A stretch of 17,236 nt of DNA from Clostridia bacterium (GTDB lineage Bacteria > Bacillota > Clostridia > UMGS1810). Position numbers and translations under genes: made by a program. Every line of letters begins with the position of its first letter. Position 1 is the stretch's first letter. This document shows, in pieces, positions 7,287 through 14,902 of the stretch. The notes beneath the pieces are model-generated. The model ran no database searches. It had not been told where the DNA came from and saw nothing but the letters and a program-made list of their open reading frames with translations. The DNA lies in the NCBI GenBank assembly GCA_017629325.1, contig JAGBXL010000052.1, positions 1 through 17,236 on the forward strand, given 5' to 3'.

Positions 7287-7571
7287 TTATTCAACAACAG
7301 CGAGAATATCGCTCTGTCTAACGATTATGTTTTCTTTTCCGTCAAGCTTAACCTTTGTTCCGGCATACTGGCTAATAAGAACCTTATCGCCCACCTTAAC
7401 TTCCATAACAATTTCCTTGCCGTCAACAACACCGCCGGGGCCAACTGCAGTAACAACAGCTACCTGGGGTTTTTCCTGAGCGCTTCCGGGAAGAACAATA
7501 CCGCTTTTGGTTGTTTCTTCGCTCTCGGTCATCTGAATAACCACTCTGTCTGCCAAGGGTTTAATAGTCAT
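7287..7571 (-). CDS. groES: Co-chaperonin GroES (10 kDa)
   Basis: A 94-residue lid protein that caps the GroEL chamber. It begins MTIKPLADRVVIQ, followed by the flexible mobile loop around residues 15-36 with GIVLPG (24-29), the part that contacts GroEL. KVGDKVLISQYAGTKV is the conserved beta-barrel segment. The ATG follows a full AGGAGGT on the minus strand (7579-7585). It is the first gene of the groESL operon, with a promoter and CIRCE operator 50-120 bases upstream. Confidence 0.99.
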   Translation of the reverse strand: MTIKPLADRVVIQMTESEETTKSGIVLPGSAQEKPQVAVVTAVGPGGVVDGKEIVMEVKVGDKVLISQYAGTKVKLDGKENIIVRQSDILAVVE

Positions 7572-7623
7572 TTTTATTACCTCCTGAAATAAATCTTATA
7601 AAAGATTATTATTTAATTTCATT

Positions 7624-7650
7624 TTAGCACTCTTTATATGCGAGTGCTAA
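7624..7650. promoter_or_regulatory. CIRCE operator (HrcA-binding site)
   Basis: A perfect match to the CIRCE inverted repeat: TTAGCACTC (7624-7632), nine bases, GAGTGCTAA (7642-7650). In Firmicutes the repressor HrcA binds this site and releases it when chaperonin is titrated by unfolded protein. It begins a few bases downstream of the predicted groES transcription start. Confidence 0.98.
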
Positions 7651-7660
7651 ATATAGTTAT

Positions 7661-7689
7661 ATTATAGAATTATATTTTGAAAATTTCAA
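7661..7689 (-). promoter_or_regulatory. groESL promoter (sigma-A type)
   Basis: On the minus strand, TTGAAA (7684-7689) and TATAAT (7661-7666) are 17 bases apart. The start would be near 7654, directly against the CIRCE site, so bound HrcA would block initiation or escape. Confidence 0.9.
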
Positions 7690-7766
7690 TAGGGAAATAA
7701 ACAAATTTTTCCAATAAAATTATGTTCATTTTGTTAATTTATACATTTATCAAAAATTTATGAATA

Positions 7767-8864
7767 TCACACATTAAATCTGAATAAAACAATGTCTCCG
7801 TCGTTCATAACATATTCCTTACCTTCCAAACGAACAAGACCTTTTTCTCTTGCTGCTGCATAAGTGCCGCTAGCCATCAAATCATCATAAGCAACAACCT
7901 CTGCTCTTATAAAGCCTTTTTCAAAGTCGGTGTGAATTTTTCCTGCAGCCTGGGGAGCTTTTGTTCCTTTAACAATAGTCCATGCTCTTACCTCGGGCTT
8001 GCCTGCTGTTAAATAGCTTATAAGACCTAAAAGTGAATAGCTTTTTTTAATGAGTCTTTCAAGGCCCGATTCCTCAATGCCTAAATCGCTTAAAAACTCC
8101 TGCTTTTCTTCTTCGTCAAATTCAGTAATGTCTTCTTCTATTTTAGCACAAATAGGAAGAACCTCGCTTCCTTCACCTTTGGCAAATTCTTCAACCTCTT
8201 TAATAAAGGCGTTGTTTTCTATGCCATTTATAAAATCATCTTCCGAAACATTAGCGGCATAAATAACAGGTTTAATGGTAAGAAGTGCTATTTCTTTTAA
8301 TATTTCCTTTTCTTCTTCTGAAAATTCCATGCTCCTTGCACTTTTACCCGCTTCTAAATTTTCATAAATTCTTTCAAGCATATTAAGCTCGGTTAAATAT
8401 TTTTTGTCGCCGCCCTTCATAGACTTTTTAACTCTGTCTATTCTTTTTTCAACCATTTCCATATCGGCGAAAATAAGCTCCCAGTTGATTGTTTCTATAT
8501 CTCTCACAGGGCCGATGCTTCCGTCAACATGAACAATGTTTCCGTCTTCAAAGCATCTTACCACATGAACAATGGCGTCAACCTCTCTTATGTGCGATAA
8601 AAATTTGTTGCCAAGGCCTTCGCCGCGGCTTGCGCCCTTAACTAAGCCTGCAATGTCAACAAATTCAACAACTGCTCTTGTTAATTTGTCGGGCTCATAC
8701 ATTTCGGCGAGCTTATCGAGTCTTTCATCGGGAACTGCAACCACACCAACATTTGGCTCAATTGTGCAGAATGGATAGTTTGCCGATTCTGCTCCCGCCT
8801 GAGTAATTGCATTAAAAAGTGTGCTTTTACCAACATTTGGCAATCCCACTATACCTAGTTTCAT
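7767..8864 (-). CDS. ychF: Redox-regulated ATPase / GTPase-like YchF (Obg family)
   Basis: A 365-residue P-loop NTPase of the Obg group whose family prefers ATP and associates with ribosomes. G1 is GLPNVGKST (7-15). G3 is DIAG (70-73), followed by LVKGASRGEG with a hydrophobic residue where classical GTPases have glutamine. NVSE (205-208) replaces the GTP-selective NKxD. A helical coiled region follows the G domain, and the C-terminus is the TGS-like domain with the family pattern VKGTKAPQAAGKIHTDFEKG. I use the start at 8864 after GGAGGT (8869-8874). A further in-frame ATG at 8876 lies on the binding site itself. No clear terminator follows the stop, so some read-through into groESL is possible. 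Confidence 0.96.
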   Translation of the reverse strand: MKLGIVGLPNVGKSTLFNAITQAGAESANYPFCTIEPNVGVVAVPDERLDKLAEMYEPDKLTRAVVEFVDIAGLVKGASRGEGLGNKFLSHIREVDAIVHVVRCFEDGNIVHVDGSIGPVRDIETINWELIFADMEMVEKRIDRVKKSMKGGDKKYLTELNMLERIYENLEAGKSARSMEFSEEEKEILKEIALLTIKPVIYAANVSEDDFINGIENNAFIKEVEEFAKGEGSEVLPICAKIEEDITEFDEEEKQEFLSDLGIEESGLERLIKKSYSLLGLISYLTAGKPEVRAWTIVKGTKAPQAAGKIHTDFEKGFIRAEVVAYDDLMASGTYAAAREKGLVRLEGKEYVMNDGDIVLFRFNV

Positions 8865-8906
8865 AAGTACCTCCATATTTTTTGCTATATTTCATTCTAA
8901 CAAAAT

Positions 8907-8935
8907 ATTATACTATAATTTTCCTTTATATTCAA
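8907..8935 (-). promoter_or_regulatory. ychF promoter (sigma-A type)
   Basis: On the minus strand, TTGAAT (8930-8935) and TATAAT (8907-8912) have a 17-base spacer. The predicted start is near 8900, giving a leader of roughly 35 bases before the ychF ATG. Confidence 0.87.
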
Positions 8936-8972
8936 GAGAAATTTAGCTAAAAAAGATATTTTTAAAAAACTC

Positions 8973-9001
8973 TTGCATTTATATGAAAAATGTGGTATCA
9001 T
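8973..9001 (+). promoter_or_regulatory. rimP operon promoter (sigma-A type, extended -10)
   Basis: TTGCAT (8973-8978) and TATCAT (8996-9001) have a 17-base spacer. TGG precedes the -10 box, giving an extended -10. The start would be near 9008, so the mRNA would carry a leader of about 100 bases before rimP. It diverges from the ychF promoter about 40 bases away. Confidence 0.85.
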
Positions 9002-9020
9002 ACATAAAGTAAGTTAATAA

Positions 9021-9092
9021 TCATCGTAATGAGAGTGGGTTTTCGAACCCACTCTTTTGTATAGTTTGGGCTTGCCAAACAGCTAACGATGA
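9021..9092 (+). promoter_or_regulatory. Structured rimP leader, candidate three-way junction
   Basis: Three helices nest without conflict. An outer 7-bp stem pairs TCATCGT (9021-9027) with ACGATGA (9086-9092). Inside it, a 10-bp hairpin (9032-9041 with 9046-9055) closes on a TTCG loop, and a 6-bp hairpin follows (9064-9069 with 9075-9080). The first hairpin is followed by TTTTGT, a weak terminator-like run. The ribosome binding site starts only a few bases after the outer stem. This could be an attenuator or a protein- or ribosome-responsive leader; the function is inferred only. Confidence 0.62.
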
Positions 9093-9109
9093 AAAAAAGG
9101 AATGATAAA

Positions 9110-9583
9110 ATGGCAGATAAAAAAATTCCTCAAATCGTTTGGGAGCTTGCCGCACCTTTTGCTAAAGAGGCGGGCTGCATTATAGACGATGTGGAATTCA
9201 AAAAAGAAGGCTCGGAATATGTTTTAAGAGTTATCATTGATGTTGAGGAAGACTGTGCAGGCGGTGTATCAATCGATCAGTGCGAAAGCGTTAGCCGCAG
9301 TTTAAGTGATGCCTTAGATAGCTCCGACCCAATAAGTGTAGCCTATATGCTCGAGGTTTCATCGCCCGGGATTGACCGCCCCCTAAAACGCGATAAAGAT
9401 TTTATTCGCTTTATGGGAAGAGATATAGACATTGGTCTTTTTAAAGCCATAAACGGCAGTAAAACCATATCAGGCAAACTCACAGGCTATGAAGACGGCA
9501 TTATAACCGTTAATATAGGAAATGAAGAATTTAAAATTGAAAAAGAAAAAACTGCAAGCGTTCGTCTTGCGGTTATATGGTAA
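9110..9583 (+). CDS. rimP: Ribosome maturation factor RimP
   Basis: A 157-residue 30S assembly factor, known to help incorporate ribosomal proteins into the head and body of the small subunit. The hallmark motif LEVSSPGIDRPL is at 81-92, preceded by GGVSIDQCE (51-59). An alpha/beta N-terminal domain and a C-terminal Sm-like beta barrel fit this length. I choose ATG 9110 because AAAGGA (9096-9101) is well spaced from it. An in-frame ATG at 9089 would fall inside the leader outer stem and has no binding site. It is the first gene of the nusA-infB operon, and the RimP-NusA pairing is conserved across bacteria. Confidence 0.95.
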   Translation: MADKKIPQIVWELAAPFAKEAGCIIDDVEFKKEGSEYVLRVIIDVEEDCAGGVSIDQCESVSRSLSDALDSSDPISVAYMLEVSSPGIDRPLKRDKDFIRFMGRDIDIGLFKAINGSKTISGKLTGYEDGIITVNIGNEEFKIEKEKTASVRLAVIW

Positions 9584-9606
9584 ATAGGAAGGGAATGGTA
9601 TAAAAA

Positions 9607-10638
9607 ATGAATAGCGAATTTTTACTTGCATTAAACGAAATCGAAAAAGAAAAAAACATCAGCAAAGAAATTCTTCTTGATGCTATCGATGCAGCACTTG
9701 TTTCTGCATACAAAAGAAATTACAGCACAAACCATAACAATGTTGTTGTAAACATCGACCGTGAAACAGGCTCCGTTAAGGTTTTTGTTCAGAAAGAAGT
9801 TGTTGAAGAAATAACCGATAGCCTCTGCCAGATTTCACTCGATGAAGCAAAGAAAATTTCGGGAAGTTATGAAATCGGCGACACAGTTAATATTGAAGAC
9901 ACCCCCGCAGCCTTTGGCAGAATTGCTGCTCAAACAGCAAAGCAGGTTGTTCTTCAAAGAATAAAAGAAGCCGAAAGAAACCTTATTTTTGATGAGTTTT
10001 CCGAAAGAGAACATAAGGTTGTAACAGGAATAGTGCAGAGAATAGAAAAAGATAATATCTATCTTGATATTGGTAAAACCGAAGCATATCTTTCACCAAG
10101 AGAGCAGGTTCCCACCGAAAGCTACACCTTCCATAAAAGATTAAAGGTGTATGTAACCGAAGTAAGAAAAACAACAAAAGGACCACTTGTAACAGTTTCA
10201 AGAACACGCCCCGCATTTGTAGGTAAGCTCTTTGAAGAAGAAATTCCCGAAATCAAAGACGGTATAGTTGAGATTAAGAGCATTTCCCGTGAGGCAGGCT
10301 CAAGAACAAAGATTGCTGTGTGGACAAACGATAAAAATGTTGACCCAATAGGTGCCTGCATAGGTGCAAAGGGCACAAGAGTTCAGAATATCGTTGATGA
10401 ATTAAACGGCGAAAAAATAGATATCGTTCGTTACAGCGAAGATATAGCAGAATTCATAAAAGCAAGCTTAAATCCTGCAGAGGTTGTAAGCCTTGAAATA
10501 AATGCCGACGAAAAAGAAGCACACGTTGTTGTTCCTTTCCATCAGCTTTCACTTGCAATTGGTAAAGAAGGTCAGAATGCCCGTCTTGCTGCAAGACTCA
10601 CAGGCTTTAAAATCGACATCAAAAGCGATGCCGAGTAA
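9607..10638 (+). CDS. nusA: Transcription termination/antitermination factor NusA
   Basis: A 343-residue RNA polymerase-associated factor that affects pausing, termination and rRNA antitermination. The N-terminal polymerase-binding domain (about 1-125) contains EKNISKEILLDAIDAAL. An S1 domain follows (about 135-200, with VVTGIVQRIEKDNIYLDIG). Two KH domains come next, with GACIGAKGTRVQNIVDEL and LAIGKEGQNARLAARLTG as their nucleic-acid loops. As in most Firmicutes, the acidic C-terminal repeats of the enteric protein are absent. GGAAGGGA (9587-9594) lies 12 bases before the ATG, a long spacing. It begins 23 bases after rimP. Confidence 0.97.
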   Translation: MNSEFLLALNEIEKEKNISKEILLDAIDAALVSAYKRNYSTNHNNVVVNIDRETGSVKVFVQKEVVEEITDSLCQISLDEAKKISGSYEIGDTVNIEDTPAAFGRIAAQTAKQVVLQRIKEAERNLIFDEFSEREHKVVTGIVQRIEKDNIYLDIGKTEAYLSPREQVPTESYTFHKRLKVYVTEVRKTTKGPLVTVSRTRPAFVGKLFEEEIPEIKDGIVEIKSISREAGSRTKIAVWTNDKNVDPIGACIGAKGTRVQNIVDELNGEKIDIVRYSEDIAEFIKASLNPAEVVSLEINADEKEAHVVVPFHQLSLAIGKEGQNARLAARLTGFKIDIKSDAE

Positions 10639-10656
10639 TATTTAAGGAATAAAACT

Positions 10657-10923
10657 ATGGCACGAAATGCAAAAAACACAAGAATGTGTTCAGGCTGTAT
10701 GGCAAGAAGGGATAAACATGAGTTTGTTTGCATATATAATTCGGCAGACGGTGTAAAAATCGGTAGTCCCTGTGATAAAACATCGGGCAGAAGTGCATAT
10801 ATTTGTAAAAATAAAGAGTGCATGGAAAAAGCCATTAAAAGAAAATGGATACCCCGCAGTTTAAGAAGCGAACTTCCCCCTTGTTTTTACGATAGCCTCA
10901 GAGAATATTTCAAAACATTTTAA
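10657..10923 (+). CDS. ylxR: YlxR / RnpM family RNA-binding protein
   Basis: An 88-residue small basic protein. It opens with RMCSGCMARRDK (C11, C14) and contains GRSAYICKNKEC (44-55), both characteristic of the YlxR family. C50 and C55 give a second cysteine pair. In Bacillus subtilis the homolog is reported to bind and modulate RNase P (RnpM); whether that holds here is inference. The start follows AAGGAA (10644-10649). Position between nusA and ylxQ is the classical one for this gene. Confidence 0.93.
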   Translation: MARNAKNTRMCSGCMARRDKHEFVCIYNSADGVKIGSPCDKTSGRSAYICKNKECMEKAIKRKWIPRSLRSELPPCFYDSLREYFKTF

Positions 10924-10938
10924 GTAGGAGTGATAGTT

Positions 10939-11256
10939 ATTAAAAGCGTATTTGGTTTAATAGGGCTTGCCAAAAGAGCAGGAAAAATTTCCTGCGGCGA
11001 AAGTGCCTGCAAAGAGGCAATAAAGCTTGGCAAATCATTTTTAATCATTCTTGCCCAAGATGTTGGCAAAAACACGAGTAAAAACATTTTAGATAGCTGC
11101 AGTTTCTATAAGGTAAAGCACCTTATTCTCGGCACCAAAGAGAGCCTCGGGCATGCGGTGGGCAACCCATATAACGCCGTTTTGTCGATAAATGATGAGG
11201 GCTTTGCAAACGGAATATTAAAAAAATATTCGGCAAATATAAATGAAGGTGAGTGA
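10939..11256 (+). CDS. ylxQ: YlxQ, L7Ae-family ribosomal/K-turn-binding protein
   Basis: An L7Ae/L30e-type protein of about 106 residues with the family opening GLIGLAKRAGKISCGE, where KRAGK and the following Gly-Glu contact kink-turn RNA. Its target in bacteria is not settled. The start is uncertain. GTG at 10930 overlaps the best binding site (AGGAG 10926-10930) and has none of its own upstream, while ATT at 10939 is 8 bases past that site and would give MKSVFGLIGLAKRAG, a normal length. I list the ATT start; the GTG form is only three codons longer. The stop lies inside the infB ribosome binding region, so the two genes are tightly linked. Confidence 0.88.
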   Translation: MKSVFGLIGLAKRAGKISCGESACKEAIKLGKSFLIILAQDVGKNTSKNILDSCSFYKVKHLILGTKESLGHAVGNPYNAVLSINDEGFANGILKKYSANINEGE

Positions 11257-11260
11257 TAAT

Positions 11261-13555
11261 ATGGCTAAGGTAAAAAACAACAACCCCAGAGTCCATGAAA
11301 TATCAAAAGATATAAATATATCAAGTAAAGATTTAATAGCTCTTCTTGAAAGCTACGGTGTAACCGTTAAAAATCACATGACTGTTTTAGAAAACAGAGA
11401 GATAGATATTATTTTAACCACCTATCTCAATGAGTATGATAAAGGCGACAGTATAGAGGAATACTATGCTTCCCTTCAAGCACAGAAAAAAGAAGAAGCT
11501 AAAAAAGAAGCGGCAAAATCGGGCAAAGCAGATGAAGTTCCCGCGGTAGAAGAAACCGAAATAACCGCAGAAAGCCTCGAAATTAAAACCGAGCCTCAAA
11601 GAACTGTTGTAGATACCCGTCAGAATAATGTTGACCTTGAAAAGCTCGACACAGAAAAAATCGAACAGCTTGTTGATGTTGACAAGGTTGAGGGTAAATC
11701 ACAGAAAAAACAGAAAATCAAAAAAGGCGGTCAGGCAAAGAAACAGGAAAAAGAATTTACTAATGTAAATAAAAAGAAAAAGAATGAGGAAAAAGAAAAA
11801 GAAGTTAAAAATGTTCTTGTTCCCGACGAAATTTCTGTTGGTGAATTTTCCGAAAGGTTAAATCTTCCTGCAACAACTGTTGTTAAAAAGCTTTTTGAAC
11901 TTGGCATAATGGCAACCATAAGCCAGAACATAGATTTCGACACAGCTGCCCTTATAGGTGAAGATTTAGGCTACACAGTTGAAAAAGAAATCATCATAAC
12001 CGATGAAGACCGTCTCTTTAACGATGTTGAAGATAAAGAAGAAGAATTAGAGCCCCGTTCACCTGTTGTTGTTGTAATGGGCCACGTTGACCACGGTAAA
12101 ACCTCGCTTCTCGATGCTATCCGTAACACAAATGTTATTGCAAAAGAAGCAGGCGGTATCACACAGCATATAGGTGCTTACAGAGTTAGAATTAACGATA
12201 AGAAAATCACCTTCCTCGATACCCCAGGCCACGAAGCTTTCACAGCAATGCGTATGAGAGGTGCACAGGTAACAGACGTTGCAATATTAGTTGTTGCTGC
12301 CGACGATGGCATCATGCCCCAGACAATCGAAGCTATAAACCACGCTAAAGCTGCGGGCGTAACAATCATCGTTGCAATAAATAAAATCGATAAAGAGGGC
12401 GCAAACCCCGATAGAATCAAGCAGGAGCTCACAGAATACGATCTCGTTCCAGAAGAATGGGGCGGCAGCACAATCTGTGTTCCAATTTCTGCAAAATTTA
12501 ATCAGAATATAGATGAGCTTCTTGAAATGGTAACTCTTGTTGCCGATATGAAAGAATTAAAAGCTAACCCCAACCGCCGTGCAAAAGGAACAGTTATAGA
12601 AGCCCGCTTAGATAAAGGCAGAGGCCCTGTTGCCACAGTTCTTGTTCAGAACGGAACACTTAAATCAGGCGATATCATCGTTGCAGGCACAGCTGTGGGC
12701 AGAGTAAGAGCCATGGTAGATGACAGAGGAAACGCAGTTAAAAAAGCAGGTCCTTCTGTTCCTGTTGAAATTATAGGCTTAAGCGAAGTTCCCGATGGCG
12801 GCGACACCTTCTATGCAGTAGATGACGAAAGAAAAGCAAGAGCCGTTGTTGAAAAAAGAAAAGAAAAAATCAAAGAAGAAACAATTCAGTCAAGAAGTGC
12901 AGTATCTCTCGACGATTTATTCAGCCAGATTCAGCAGGGTGATGTTAAAGACTTAAACATCATCGTAAAAGCCGATGTTCAGGGCTCTGTTGAAGCCGTT
13001 AAGCAGTCTTTATCCAAGCTTTCAAATGAGGAAGTAAGAGTAAACTGTATCCACGGCGGTGTTGGCGGTGTAACCGAATCCGATGTTATGCTTGCTGCCG
13101 CTTCAAATGCAATCATAGTAGGCTTTAATGTTCGTCCGGCAGGTGGTGCTCTTGAATCAGCCAAGAGAAACGAAGTTGATATCCGTCTTTACCGCGTAAT
13201 TTACCACGCAATAGAAGAAATCGAAGCTGCTATGAAAGGTATGCTTGCACCTAAATTCAGAGAAAATCTTTTAGGCCATGCAGAAGTAAGAAGCGTATTT
13301 AAGGTAACAGGTGTAGGTGCAATTGCCGGCGGTTATGTTCTCGATGGTAAAATTTCGCGTAACTCACAGGTTCGTATTGTCCGCGATAGCATAATCATTC
13401 ACGAAGGTGTTTTATCAAGTCTCCGCCGTTTCAAAGACGATGTTAAAGAAGTTGCATCGGGCTACGAATGTGGTATCGGTGTTGAAAACTACAACGACAT
13501 TAAAGAAGGCGATGTAATCGAATCCTTTGTAATGGAAGAAATAAAGAATCAATAA
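11261..13555 (+). CDS. infB: Translation initiation factor IF-2
   Basis: A 764-residue GTPase that brings fMet-tRNA to the 30S subunit and joins the subunits. An N-terminal IF2N segment comes first (about 1-60, HEISKDINISSKDLIALLESYG), then a Lys/Glu-rich low-complexity linker (about 70-185), then a second IF2N-like region (about 187-240). The G domain contains GHVDHGKT (274-281), GITQHI (299-304), DTPGHE (320-325), NKID (374-377) and SAK (410-412), all intact. Domains II, III and the C-terminal fMet-tRNA-binding domain follow. I use ATG 11261 after GAAGGTGAG (11245-11253); the in-frame ATG at 11243 lies before that binding site. Confidence 0.97.
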   Translation: MAKVKNNNPRVHEISKDINISSKDLIALLESYGVTVKNHMTVLENREIDIILTTYLNEYDKGDSIEEYYASLQAQKKEEAKKEAAKSGKADEVPAVEETEITAESLEIKTEPQRTVVDTRQNNVDLEKLDTEKIEQLVDVDKVEGKSQKKQKIKKGGQAKKQEKEFTNVNKKKKNEEKEKEVKNVLVPDEISVGEFSERLNLPATTVVKKLFELGIMATISQNIDFDTAALIGEDLGYTVEKEIIITDEDRLFNDVEDKEEELEPRSPVVVVMGHVDHGKTSLLDAIRNTNVIAKEAGGITQHIGAYRVRINDKKITFLDTPGHEAFTAMRMRGAQVTDVAILVVAADDGIMPQTIEAINHAKAAGVTIIVAINKIDKEGANPDRIKQELTEYDLVPEEWGGSTICVPISAKFNQNIDELLEMVTLVADMKELKANPNRRAKGTVIEARLDKGRGPVATVLVQNGTLKSGDIIVAGTAVGRVRAMVDDRGNAVKKAGPSVPVEIIGLSEVPDGGDTFYAVDDERKARAVVEKRKEKIKEETIQSRSAVSLDDLFSQIQQGDVKDLNIIVKADVQGSVEAVKQSLSKLSNEEVRVNCIHGGVGGVTESDVMLAAASNAIIVGFNVRPAGGALESAKRNEVDIRLYRVIYHAIEEIEAAMKGMLAPKFRENLLGHAEVRSVFKVTGVGAIAGGYVLDGKISRNSQVRIVRDSIIIHEGVLSSLRRFKDDVKEVASGYECGIGVENYNDIKEGDVIESFVMEEIKNQ

Positions 13556-13593
13556 TCACAGTATATAAATGCCCGAAAGGTAAGGTGATATTC

Positions 13594-13938
13594 GTGGCAA
13601 ATAACAGAATGGAAAGAATAAAGGAAGACATAAAAAGGGAGCTTTCCTCTATTTTAAGAGACATAAAAGACCCCCGTCTTTCACCAATGACAAGCGTTGT
13701 GGCAGTTGAAGTTACAAAAGACCTTAAATATGCCAAGGTATATGTAAGCGTTATGGGCACAGAAGAAGAAAAATCAGCTTCTATGCAGGCTCTTAAAAAT
13801 GCCACAGGCTTTATAAAAAGAGAAATCGGCTCAAGGCTTAATTTAAGAGGTGTTCCTCACCCCAGCTTTGTTCTCGATCGCTCAATAGACTACGGTGCTC
13901 ACATTAATAGCATCATAGCTAAAATAAATAAAGAATAA
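13594..13938 (+). CDS. rbfA: 30S ribosome-binding factor RbfA
   Basis: A 114-residue KH-like cold-shock and 16S rRNA maturation factor acting on the 30S subunit near helix 1. Conserved features are RMERIKEDIKREL at the start, DPRL (26-29), TKDLKYAKVYVSV (41-53), the KH-type ALKNATGFIK and the closing PSFVLDRSIDYG. I use GTG 13594, which gives MANNRMER and sits 6 bases after AAGGTG (13582-13587). Another GTG at 13585 lies within that binding site. It follows infB by 38 bases and precedes nrnA by 11. Confidence 0.95.
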   Translation: MANNRMERIKEDIKRELSSILRDIKDPRLSPMTSVVAVEVTKDLKYAKVYVSVMGTEEEKSASMQALKNATGFIKREIGSRLNLRGVPHPSFVLDRSIDYGAHINSIIAKINKE

Positions 13939-13949
13939 GGTGATACCTT

Positions 13950-14900
13950 ATGAATACACTTGCTCAGATATCTGCATACTTAAAGCAAAACAACAATTAT
14001 GCAATAATCACTCATAAAAACCCCGACGGAGACTGCCTTGGTTGTGCCAAGGCTCTTTGTCTTGCACTTAAAAATATGGGTAAAAATGCCTGTGTGGTTC
14101 TTCCCAATCCCCAAAGTCCCCGCCATGAATTTATGTGGGATAATAGCTTAGAGGAAAAAAGCTTCACCCCACAGTGTGCACTTTGTGTAGATGTTGCATC
14201 AATATCACAAATGGGCAATTCTTTTGAAGAAACTTTTCAAAAGCTTTCAGAGTCTGTGTGTATCGACCACCACGGCACAAATAGCGGCTTTGCAGATTTA
14301 AACTATATAGATTCCAAAAGTGCCGCTTGCGGTGAAATTATCTATGAGCTTTTAGTGGAAATGGGTGCCCAAATAAATGAGGAAATTGCAAAAGCACTTT
14401 TGGTTGCCATAGCCGATGATACCGGCAGCTTTCAATATTCCAACACAAGTGCAAAAACTCATGAAATAGTATCTCAGCTTTATAAAATAATTCCAAACCC
14501 CGAGCCGATTATGCGTGCTCTCTATGGCACCCACACAATCGGGGAGATAGACACCTTAAAAGAAATTATTCCAAGCATTGAATATCATCTTGAAGGCAAG
14601 GTTTGTTTTATGACTGCAAATCTTGAGGCAATAGTAAATTTAGGTGCCGATCCATCAAATGTAGATGCATGGCTTGGGCTTCCTCGTTCTGCAGTGGGAG
14701 TTGAGGTTGCCGCAGTTTTTAAAATTCATTCGCAAAACGAGGTTAAGGTAAGCTTTAGGTCAAACGACTATGTAGATGTATCCGCCCTTGCTTCAAAATT
14801 TGGCGGCGGCGGGCATATAAGAGCTGCCGGAGCCACATTTTTTGAAGATGTTAATTCAGCAAAAGAAAAAATACTTAAAGAACTTAAAAAGCTGGTGTAG
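13950..14900 (+). CDS. nrnA: Bifunctional oligoribonuclease / pAp phosphatase NrnA (DHH family)
   Basis: A 316-residue DHH/DHHA1 phosphoesterase. In Bacillus the homolog degrades 2-5 nucleotide RNAs and dephosphorylates pAp. The metal site is complete: THKNPDGD (21-28, with H22, D26, D28), D81, and the DHH triad D106-H107-H108, with ADD (155-157) supplying further acidic residues. The C-terminal DHHA1 substrate domain has GGGGHIRAAG (285-294). The start follows AAGGTGAT (13937-13944). Genes of this family are often found between rbfA and truB in Firmicutes, matching this context. The stop at 14900 is two bases before the truB start. Confidence 0.94.
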   Translation: MNTLAQISAYLKQNNNYAIITHKNPDGDCLGCAKALCLALKNMGKNACVVLPNPQSPRHEFMWDNSLEEKSFTPQCALCVDVASISQMGNSFEETFQKLSESVCIDHHGTNSGFADLNYIDSKSAACGEIIYELLVEMGAQINEEIAKALLVAIADDTGSFQYSNTSAKTHEIVSQLYKIIPNPEPIMRALYGTHTIGEIDTLKEIIPSIEYHLEGKVCFMTANLEAIVNLGADPSNVDAWLGLPRSAVGVEVAAVFKIHSQNEVKVSFRSNDYVDVSALASKFGGGGHIRAAGATFFEDVNSAKEKILKELKKLV

Positions 14901-14902
14901 TT

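Noticed and set aside
7680..7766. A terminator after ychF
   Set aside because: The region is very AT-rich, but I found only a weak palindrome (near 7752-7762) and no stem followed by a T-run on the minus strand.
9032..9058. The TTCG hairpin read simply as the terminator of an upstream gene
   Set aside because: No + strand gene lies upstream; ychF points away. The hairpin is downstream of the rimP promoter, so it belongs to the rimP leader.
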